A stretch of DNA of 64,000 nt from Bigelowiella natans CCMP2755 (lineage: Eukaryota; Cercozoa; Chlorarachniophyceae), in the NCBI GenBank assembly GCA_000320545.1, contig ADNK01003343.1:1-64000 (forward strand). The letters run 5' to 3'. How positions within the stretch are numbered: position 1 is the stretch's first letter; the number at the start of each line of letters is the position of its first letter. Below are positions 55,840 to 64,000 of the stretch, one piece after another. Below the pieces are notes generated by a model. That model saw only the letters and a program-made list of their open reading frames with translations. It made no database searches and had not been told where the DNA came from. Both the position numbers and the translations under genes were made by a program.

Positions 55840-57400
55840 CAGCGGAATTCAGAGATCAATTGAAGCCCTGTTGAACGAATTGACAAACTTGGCTCAGATG
55901 CATGCGCCACGCAGTCACAATTGCCAGTTTCGACTCCCCACCAACCTCTCTGGAGGGCCATGGATCTGGGGTAGTTGGACTGTCGCACAAATTGGAGATC
56001 AATTTGTGTGCGCGCACAGAGAACGCACGCTGCACATGCAAGATGGTTAGGTTGTATGTTTTCACGTTGCGGAGCTTGGGATCCAGTTGTCGCAGTTTGG
56101 GGGAAATCCCCCCAATCCTCTCGTCTACGCTGCGGCGGCACCATGCCCAGATGCCGCGGTTCGATTTGCATCGGTCGAGGCGCGCAGAGGTCTCGTCCAA
56201 GCTTGCGATGAGACGAACGCAACGTCTTCTTTCGTGAGGACTTTGTGGCCATTGCTCTGCTGTGTGCATGGCTGAGTGAGCAATTCACGAACAAAGTGAA
56301 ATGCAATGCAAAGCTCAAATGAATGAACAACAAACGAACGAACAAAAGGTCCAAAGAAGGTGCAGCTTGTGCATTGCAGCGCACTGAAATGGCAATGTTG
56401 ACAAAACAATGCCAACCATGCACCAAAAGTGTGAAACCAACAAACACGGGGTTTGCGGTCCAAAAATGTGATGATGAATTGGGAATGACGTGGCAATTGG
56501 TGCAGTGACATGGACTCACACACGCCCACCCTCCCCCACAGCAAACGAGGCCAGGTTGAATGAATGAAGCATTTTCAATGTTTGTTTGAAAGCATCATCG
56601 GACATGAATGAATGAATGAATGAATGAATGAATGAATGAAACAGTTCAAGGGAGCGGTTGAAAGGGTGACAGGCTTGTGCTCTCACGAATGAATGATTGA
56701 AGCGGTTCCACAGGAGCAGAAGCGAGGACCATGGGTCACACCAACTCATCCGTGACCTCTAGACTTCTCCAATCACCTGGACCTCCAGGGAAAGTTGAGG
56801 GTTCGTTTCACATCCGCCGGCCACGCCACTTGGACGGATCGATGACCTGGCTGGCAGGGCAAGGCCCCAGAAAGGACAATCAGAACAGCGGCGCGTCCCC
56901 CCACATGCAGCCCCAACGTGCATTCTGTTGCAAAGATTCCAATGGACGAAGAGTTGGAGCGCACCTGAGGCATGAGACCAACAAACAGAAAGAAAGAAAG
57001 AAAGAACGTGATGATTGACTGCATTTCCAAAAAGTCTCACGTTCCCCGTTCCCCCAACTTGGCGTCACTGTTCCTTCAAAATTTTTGCAATTTTGCATCT
57101 GCGACATTACTAGATATCCTAGATATCCTGGATATTCAGATACGAGTACCGGTAAATAATGCACATATCTCAATCTAACTACGTTTCCAGAAAGAGAATG
57201 GCCTGCAACCAGCGATAGTTTCAGCTCAAACACGCTGCGTCTTTGCCAAATTCCAGTGGGTGGCAAAAGTGCCAAGAGAAATCGGTAAATTCTTGGGAGA
57301 ATATGGCTGTTTTTGGAAAAATTCCCCTGCAATTCGAAATGGCTGGGCATCCGTAACCGCCTCTCCATTCAAATCAAACTCACACCTCGAGCTCCCCATC
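55840..57400. other. Intergenic, no supported gene
   Basis: Right flank of the copia element. A long open frame on the minus strand (56519 to within the LTR) crosses element and flank and has no domain, so it is not called. A plus-strand frame from 56731 (MGHTNSS) is also unsupported. The part after 57230 could be coding if the next gene starts at 57260. Confidence 0.5.
56604..56641. repeat. (GAAT)n tetranucleotide microsatellite
   Basis: About nine uninterrupted ATGA/GAAT units. Confidence 0.95.
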
Positions 57401-57760
57401 ATGGGTGAGGTTTCCCTGCAAAACCTTGGGAGCGAGGAGGTGAAATCCCAGCAGGGAATCGTCGTGGGGCTGGTTCACACTGAATCTATAACTGATGAGG
57501 AAAAGAAAGTATCATCGCAGGAAAGTGATGACGAAGGAGATGAGGATGAGAGACTTGAGATGCAAACGTCAACCGTCTCACAGCACCTGCGCTCTATCAT
57601 CAACATCAAGTCCAAATACGAAAGAGAGGGCTACTTCATCATGGGAATTTTGCTTGCTTTGTTTATATTCTTCACAACTCAACTCCTTATCCAAGCTGTC
57701 AAAGACAGGCGAGACACTGTGACTTCCATCAGTTCACAGTCTGTCGTTGGTAACCACGCG

Positions 57761-57795
<35 letters not shown>

Positions 57796-58098
57796 CACTC
57801 AATGTACATATGTATACATATATTTGCACACACAAGTTTGATTTTTTTATTGGTAGTTCGATTAACCATCCATGTTCTCGCTGTTCATGTAGGAAATGCT
57901 CGTTTTCCGTATATGACTGCATGCGGTTGGGATTTCACACGTGTTGGAATGCAGCCCTCATGGTTTGAAAACATGACCGTGGAACAGTACACTGATTGGG
58001 ACACGAAGACTACAGGTAATACTTTCTGATGCTTGCATTAGTTCAATACGCAGCTTTCATGAGCTCACTCATGCTATTGTTATTATCATATTATGTAC

Positions 58099-58134
<36 letters not shown>

Positions 58135-58840
58135 ACTTATCACTTATCGCTAACAATTTAACGGCAATCAAGATCCATCTATGGTATCGAATACGACCTA
58201 TCGAATACGACCTAGCTAAAGCACGGCTACAAAGAAGAAGATTATCCTTGGTTTCAAATTAAAAAATCGTGACAACTAAACTTCAGGGGGTAGCCAATAT
58301 ATGAAACCCGTGCAATGGAGGTTTACATCAGGCGCACCTTACGGACGCAATGGCTCCTGCATCGAAATCGATTCAGGTGTGAACACGATTGTGCAAGGAA
58401 GAACATGCCACTTACACACACAGCACCAGATTATGCATCAATCCTCGCTATCCCACACTCCATGAGCGCAACAGTAATTTATTGGTTGGTCGGAAAACTA
58501 AAGATATTTGTGATTTGAAGAGAAATGGAAATATTTCACTGTTAGGATTTTGTTGGGTGGTCGTTATTTTGGTACCAATGTCAGAATTCTTGTCATCAAA
58601 ACTATTGTTTGTTGTACTTTACACAGGCACCGAATATGTTCAGTCGTTCAATCACTATCTCCGAGTTTACTTCGTTGTTAATATCGACTGGGAAGTGTTC
58701 TGCATAAAGTACAATGGCACGGAATGTATGGAGTATCATTTCTCTGGATGGGTACCTGCTGCCAGCCACTTATTTAACATTTTTGTCTACCCTACCGCTG
58801 ACCGGACGGGCAAAGCCAGCGAGGTGCAAAGATATTACGA

Positions 58841-58886
<46 letters not shown>

Positions 58887-60067
58887 TGTGTGTGTGTGTG
58901 TGTGTGTTTTAATAACTACATAGAACTTTTCGTCTGAATTTTGAAAATTTCTTTCTGAAGAAACCAGCCTCTATTCGGGTGGAATGAGTAGCTATGGTTC
59001 CCTTTAATCTTAAATGTGAGCCTTGTAGGTCATCCCCATCGCTTTCAATGATATCACCGCTCTTGTGAACGTAGATCAAACGAGGACAGTCAAGCTGAAT
59101 GGTGTGTAGATGAACATATCATCCATAATATACTACCCAAAAATGTCACCGATTACGCATCTTTTTAAGTGTGTTAGTGTGTGTGTGTGTGTGTGTGTGT
59201 GTATGTTCGTGCTTGAGTTTGAGCATATTGGTAACCCAATACCTTTTATTATGCAATGAAACCAATAATTGTAGGTGAAGAAGACCACTCTTGGACTTTT
59301 AGCGCGGTTACCAGCCCCTTGAAGAAGTTTAAGAACAGTAATGCATAAAACTTGAAATTGCACCAAAATATCAGACGCGCTCATCTGATCTCATTTTCTT
59401 ACTTCGCATCCTCCTTTGTTTCCATCTCCCTGTCCTTCGTCCTCCTTTCTATCCCTCTTTGTATATTTTGCGTACGAAACAGGTCCAGACGGGTACATGT
59501 GCGAATGGTGGTTTAAGTATAATGAGGAATCAATGACTGTGCTTAAGGAAGTAGAGTCAGGTAAACTCATAGAAAAAGATGCGTATACATATAAGTAAAA
59601 AACTGTTCTCACAAGAATATACATCTATCGTTAAAATCATGTAGATGTATATATGTGTGTATATATAGATATATATATATATATATATATATATTACATG
59701 TGTGTGTGTGAGAGAGAGAGTTGGGGATTTGTGTTGTTTTGTTTGTTATTTGTTGCAACAATTTCTTATCCCCCCCCCAGCTTTCTATTCTTTCTATTAT
59801 TGACACCAATGTATTAACCTTGCATTACCACATTTAGTCAACATGTGGATCGTGCTATCATCCCTCTTCAGTTTCGTAACTATACTAATAAGTTTATGGG
59901 GAAAGTGCTGCTTCAAGGTTCCAACGACAAAGCCGTTGGAACCAACATTGCCCCTAAGGAAACTTCTGGCTCTGAGAAGAAAGATAGCAAGTAAATGCAG
60001 CTTTGGTGCTGGCGAAAGCATGGACAAAAGAGATAGTAATCTTCGCAAACGTTCGAATGTGGCATGA
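57401..60067 (+). CDS. Two-transmembrane lumenal/extracellular protein of unknown family, 8 exons
   Basis: Exons: 57401-57749, 57893-58015, 58287-58376, 58627-58823, 59029-59101, 59275-59337, 59483-59560 and 59838-60067. Six of seven introns are phase 1 and one is phase 0; the sum is 1203 nt (400 aa). An acidic N-terminal tail precedes TM1 (residues 77-99, FIMGILLALFIFFTTQLLI). A lumenal-looking region of about 225 residues follows, with N-glycosylation sites (NMT, NGS, NGT) and several Cys. TM2 (327-345, MWIVLSSLFSFVTILISLW) is followed by a basic C-terminus. Topology with both ends in the cytosol is inferred. It resembles CDC50-like proteins only in layout, and I do not recognise the family. 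An in-frame upstream Met at 57260 would add 47 residues. Introns carry CA, TA and GT microsatellites. Confidence 0.75.
57764..57792. repeat. (CA)n microsatellite in intron 1 of the two-TM gene
   Basis: A CA tract just after the exon 1 donor. Confidence 0.95.
58104..58131. repeat. (TA)n microsatellite in intron 2 of the two-TM gene
   Basis: A TA tract between exons 2 and 3. Confidence 0.95.
58847..58907. repeat. (TA)n(GT)n microsatellite in intron 4 of the two-TM gene
   Basis: A TA tract followed by a GT tract between exons 4 and 5. A GT tract (59168-59202) is in intron 5, and TA, GT and GA tracts (59668-59720) are in intron 7. Confidence 0.95.
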
Positions 60068-62402
60068 ATTGACGTGAGAGGACGGACGTGCACATTGCGA
60101 TGAACTGTTCACGAAATGAAATGCAAACTTAGCAACACATTTGAATTCGCATCGATGTCTGCGGAAGCTGCAAATCAAAACGAATTTGACGAGCAGCTGC
60201 AGCGCAGCACATGCCGCATGATTGGAGCAACCAGTGGTTGCACTGACGCGGAATGGACAATGAGTCGTGGTTGGTCGAAGTCAGCCTGCATGATGAGTTG
60301 CACGCTGTCATGCGGCATTGGCCACCGCAGCGCGCGCAACGTGCAATGATGACAATGCTGGCCATGCGTGCACATCAATGCGATCATCAACAAGTGAAAA
60401 CCTGGCAGGATCGACGTCATGCTGAAAATCGCACACACAGATCCACGTGCGCAGCAGCGCACAGCATCCGCGCGACTTGTTGTCGCGTGTGCAATCTAGC
60501 AATGTTCAATTTGTTTTCCGCAAATGGCAACTGAGGTGCACCAAATGCCCCGCGGTTGTGTCGCAGTGAAAAAAATCAATTGAAAATCTGAGAGCTCTCT
60601 TGCTTTGCGTTGCATGTTTGAGAACGAAAGCTTGCTTTTTCTCGTGTCCGGAGCAACTCGTTGACAGCTCATTTGGAGGAAAAAAAATGCTTTCAGGTGG
60701 TGCACGCTTCTGGGCTTCAGAAGAACCTTCGCATCACAGTGTTGAAAAGCAAACGAATCATTGTGGGCAGCGCAACGTGCTGAAAGCTTTGGTCGAATGC
60801 GGTGCACGTGCCGTTGTTGCTGCACGCACTCATTGCACAACAAAAATCGTGATGGTGCACGCTGCGACGTCCATTGCAGAGTGCGCACACACAACTCATC
60901 ATGTCTCTGTTCGTGCAGGAGGCGTGCATGTGCACAATGGCTCACCCAACGCGCAACGCTGGAACGTCAACGTGCCGCGCAGCGTGCGATGCAGTGGCGT
61001 TTCGCCGTCACTTTCGACAACACTTTGGGTGTTTGAGTCGAAGCTGTGCTCGATCCGCTCAAAGTGCAGAAAAGTGCACACACCTTCGATTCAAAAACAG
61101 ACAGCACTCCTCCCGTGCAGTCAGAGCTGCAACCTGGTGCAACCCCCAAAAAAGTCCCCCCAAAAAAAAGTCTGACCAGTTTCACCGCACAACTCCAGTC
61201 GCCAGGATCGGAAAGCCGTGCGCGAGGTGAGCAGCGAAGTGGTGGAAAGTTGCGCAACAATCAAAACGTGAACAGGCTGCAACTTTTCCCTGATCGAGCG
61301 CGCACGTGCGTGCACGAGTGACTGAGTGATTGAACAAGCTCCAACGGAGTGGTGCGCGAAGTGCGATCGAACGACACACCAATTTGGTGTTGACCAAAAG
61401 CAACACGTGCTCTCCAGTGAGTCAGGTCCAACTTCCCTGCTCAGTTTCATTCGTTCGCAGAGCCATCGCAATTTCAACTTCCACACTGCAGGTTTGGGGC
61501 ACTGAACGAACGAGTGAGTGTAGTGGTTCCACTCGTGAGCCTCTCAAAACGACTCGCAATTCGGCTGCAGAGGAAGTGACCAGAAGCAACCAGGAACGAA
61601 CGTGAAGAAAGAAAGAAGGAAAGTGAACATTGAACACTGAACTTGATGCGCAAGCATCTCTTGAAGAGCCTCTCACGGGCCGTTCCTCAAAGTGGCTGTG
61701 GGACATGCCCATGCTTCGAATGGCACAGACGCACTTCACACCGTTGGTGTTCTTTGCAATTTAGTAAAGTTTCCCTGAATTCGTAGGCCTGGGCGGGCTG
61801 CAGAACATGCATTCAGCCGTCCTCCTCTCACAGAAAATTTCGCACGTGCCGCCAGTGACTCGGATTCCCTGAAAATGTCACGAAAGAGCGAGAATTTTTC
61901 CATCTTAGCTCACACTTTGATCGAAAAAAAAGCAGAAAAGGATGCAAGGGTACCTTCCATGTTGCAGGATTGTGCTCCAATAATTACTTAAAAATGACCT
62001 ACGAAACCAGTTCCCGGAGCACGTCTCAGCTGCTGCAGTCTCTCTCTCTTTTCTTTTATTACAATCATCAGGAGCAGTCCTCAATTTCGCGCACTAAGAA
62101 AAGGATTCCCAATCGGCGCTGCGCCAGAACATTTGTCGATTTCTTGGGGAAGATGCCATCCCTTTTTGACCATGAACCCTGCAGTTACAAGCTCTATCGC
62201 ACTAACTAAATCTTTGCCGCAGCATCGTGACCATTTCAGCAGTCACGATTCCTTTTTTCTGCTAAATTGTAAATTTTGGCTCGACGCTACGTCGAATTCC
62301 CCTGCGTTGCGAAAAATGTGAGCACTCGTGCGGCAAGCAAATGTTCGATCACGGTCTCACGTTCGACAGTTTTGATGCGACCGGGTGAAGGCCACGATAG
62401 AG
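60068..62402. other. Long intergenic region, TG/CA-rich, no supported gene
   Basis: About 2.3 kb without a supported exon. Open frames on both strands overlap one another (for example 60600-61175 and its opposite strand) and show no domain. TGCA, GCGCA and CACGTG-like words are frequent between 60060 and 61650, similar to 18749-19290 and 48580-49300. These stretches look like the same kind of anonymous, possibly decayed repeat sequence. Confidence 0.5.
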
Positions 62403-64000
62403 ATGCATTTTACCTCCTCCCTCCTCATCCTTCTCTCCCTAGGGGATCACATACCCCTTTTCCCTTTCGTCAAGGCTGTGTGGATCAAATCGACGTCGAT
62501 GGACCTCAACATCAAAGCAGAAACGACTCAAAACCAAGCGGCGATGTCTTTGAATGCAATCGAGCCCAACGAGCCCAACGTTTCTCTACAGAGCGAAGCA
62601 TCAATGAAGACACAGCTAGATTCGACTCCGAGATACATGCGAATAGTAATGACACTTCTTAACAAATATTATTCACATCTCTTGAATCCTCGCATTCCGT
62701 CGGTTTCCTATGATTAGGGTGAATCGTGTCTCGATGGATCGTTCGGGGCGAACAAAATCTACTACCAGGTCAACACTTTGGGGTACAATGACTCCACGAC
62801 CCTCGATAGTTGCAAAAAAGGCTGCTCTGACTTCGGGATCATGTCTTCCGATGAAGACAGCAACCAAAGTCCGTGCCTCGGTTTCGAGTTTACTGCACCC
62901 AACATCTGCCGATTCTATACAATTTCTGTGGTGTCCTCCCCCTTCTTTTTCTTCTCCTCCTCTGGTACCAGTGACAATGAAGATGGAAATAGGGGTGGTA
63001 GCACATACGGGTGCTACGCGAGCAGTCGGACCGCCTCCGCGTTTCGAAATGTGAGGCATAGAAATGACGGCCGCACGGAGGATGATGACGGTGAGAGTAG
63101 CTCCTCCTCGCTCAATCACTGGGACTACGAATACCGTGGGCCTGGTCACTGCTATCCAGCTGCGTCAACAACAGCAGCAAAGAGTGGCAATACGGGGTTC
63201 CGTGAAGGAGACAATGCGGCTGTTTCGCCTGACGGCTCCACGTTGGAATACTATACCACCTATCCCCTTCATCTTGACCCTTCTCGTCAGCTGGATGAAT
63301 GCTTCAAGCACACAAGACTGAATACCACTGGCTTCTCCGTGGTAACGGGAGAGTGTCGTGTGTTCGAGACTCGTCTCTTTGGTGCGGTACTGCCCCCTTC
63401 TTCTTCTTCTTCTTCTTCTCCTTCTCCTTCGTCACCAGCAGCAGCAGCAGCAGCAGCAGCAAGCTCCCACACCTTGCAGGAAGCTAGTAAGCCATACGGA
63501 TGCTATCAGAAGAGAGACGGCTTCGGCCCAGCCTACTATGCGGCGGGCAATACGAAATGGGGCATGATCAATCTGGTATCCGAGGTGAAGAAACGTCTCC
63601 CGTCAGTGAGCTCAGTTTTCCGTGTTGTCCATTGGGGAGATGTCGAGGTGAGCTGCTGTGATGGTGGTGGTGGTGGTGGTGGAGCGGGGTCAAACGATGT
63701 ATGAGACATGTAAACTAATACTACAGCTGGTCGCTGGCCTGGATTCCATTGTTTTGTGAGAATATACCCATCGTCGTATGTTCTCTTTCTTCATATTTTC
63801 TTCTCCTCCGCACCTCCTCCTCCTCTATATATATCGCTTAATGGTGATATTTGCCTGTCGCCCCCCCCCTCCGCCCTTATATGTCTCTCAGGTGGCCCCT
63901 GGTAAGTGGAACTGGGGATGGTTTGATGAGTCGCTGCAAAGCTATGCCAACAGCTCCATGCGGGTGGGTGGTGGTTACTCATCGGATAACACTACCGACA
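62403..64000 (+). CDS. Cys-rich secreted/cell-surface protein, partial at right edge
   Basis: Exons: 62403-62645, 62718-63647 and 63892 to the window end. Both junctions are phase 0. The N-terminus has a signal-like hydrophobic stretch (MHFTSSLLILLSLG, then a second hydrophobic patch). Exon 2 contains spaced Cys (ESCLDGSF, SCKKGCSDFG, SPCLGFEF, NICRFY, YGCY), low-complexity Ser and Ala runs coded by TCT/TTC and CAG repeats (63402-63462), and potential N-glycosylation sites. The pattern suggests an extracellular Cys-rich or PAN/WSC-like module, but I cannot assign a family. The gene continues beyond 64000, so length, C-terminus and function are unknown. Part of the low-complexity region could be an intron retained in this reading. 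Confidence 0.6.
63402..63462. repeat. Trinucleotide runs coding Ser and Ala
   Basis: A TTC/TCT run followed by a CAG/AGC run, read in frame as poly-Ser and poly-Ala in the Cys-rich protein. Confidence 0.9.

Noticed and set aside
55488-56519. 343-codon minus-strand open frame
   Set aside because: It runs from host flank into the copia LTR, has no domain, and overlaps other open frames. GAA/TTC arrays readily give long frames.
58389-58937. Single long exon through 58377-58626 of the two-TM gene
   Set aside because: The GTGTGA donor at 58377 and CACAG acceptor at 58626 keep the phase. The read-through frame differs from the exon 3 frame and ends in simple repeats.
60600-61175. 191-codon plus-strand frame in the long intergenic gap
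   Set aside because: No domain, an equally long frame on the opposite strand, and TG/CA-rich composition like other non-coding blocks.

Overview
The window is nuclear DNA from an intron-rich eukaryote. Ten protein genes could be modelled by matching GT-AG junctions and reading phase across exons. Most introns are about 60-300 bp, and many carry dinucleotide microsatellites. One gene (22996-24992) opens with a signal peptide followed by a transit-peptide-like stretch on a bacterial-type rRNA pseudouridine synthase. That points to an alga with a secondary plastid entered through the ER (cryptophyte, haptophyte, stramenopile or chlorarachniophyte type); the exact lineage cannot be fixed from sequence alone.

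Layout, left to right: a GT25-type glycosyltransferase (+, 423-2791); the COPII GTPase SAR1 (-, 3748-4631), divergent from a coiled-coil protein (+, 4906-7839); a decayed ankyrin/kinesin-light-chain-like relic (8350-9390); an ATG18/WIPI PROPPIN (-, 9785-12161); an intact Ty3-type LTR retrotransposon (-, 13033-18748); a mitochondrial-type pyruvate dehydrogenase kinase family gene (-, 19419-22640), divergent from the plastid-type pseudouridine synthase (+, 22996-24992); a 20-exon gene of unknown function with an N-myristoylation-like start, recently amplified tandem exons, a coiled coil and a C-terminal membrane anchor (-, 25909-29758), divergent from a His-rich P1B-type heavy-metal ATPase (+, 30269-34083); an S28 serine carboxypeptidase (-, 35093-43410) whose first intron holds a second, apparently identical Ty3-type copy in antisense (37483-43198); a membrane-anchored protein with four alpha-carbonic anhydrase domains (+, 43943-48398); a Ty1/copia element (-, 49320-55839); an unrecognised two-transmembrane glycoprotein-like gene (+, 57401-60067); and a Cys-rich secreted protein running off the right edge (+, 62403-64000).

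The genes do not form one pathway, which is normal for a eukaryotic chromosome. Several pairs share short divergent promoters (274, 355, 510 and 532 bp). The strongest unusual signals are: (1) both LTRs of the copia element contain a 170-bp array of alternating GAA and TTC triplets at exact 10-bp spacing, the signature of a heat-shock-factor binding array; (2) three identical 226-bp exon-plus-intron units in the 20-exon gene, each adding 51 residues without changing phase; (3) a 5.7-kb retrotransposon sitting in what was an 83-bp intron of an otherwise intact gene; (4) a four-domain carbonic anhydrase in which only domain 1 has introns; (5) a large His-rich insertion in the actuator region of the metal ATPase.

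All exon models come from reading splice sites and phases by eye. They are internally consistent, with exon sums divisible by three, but no transcript or homology search was available.
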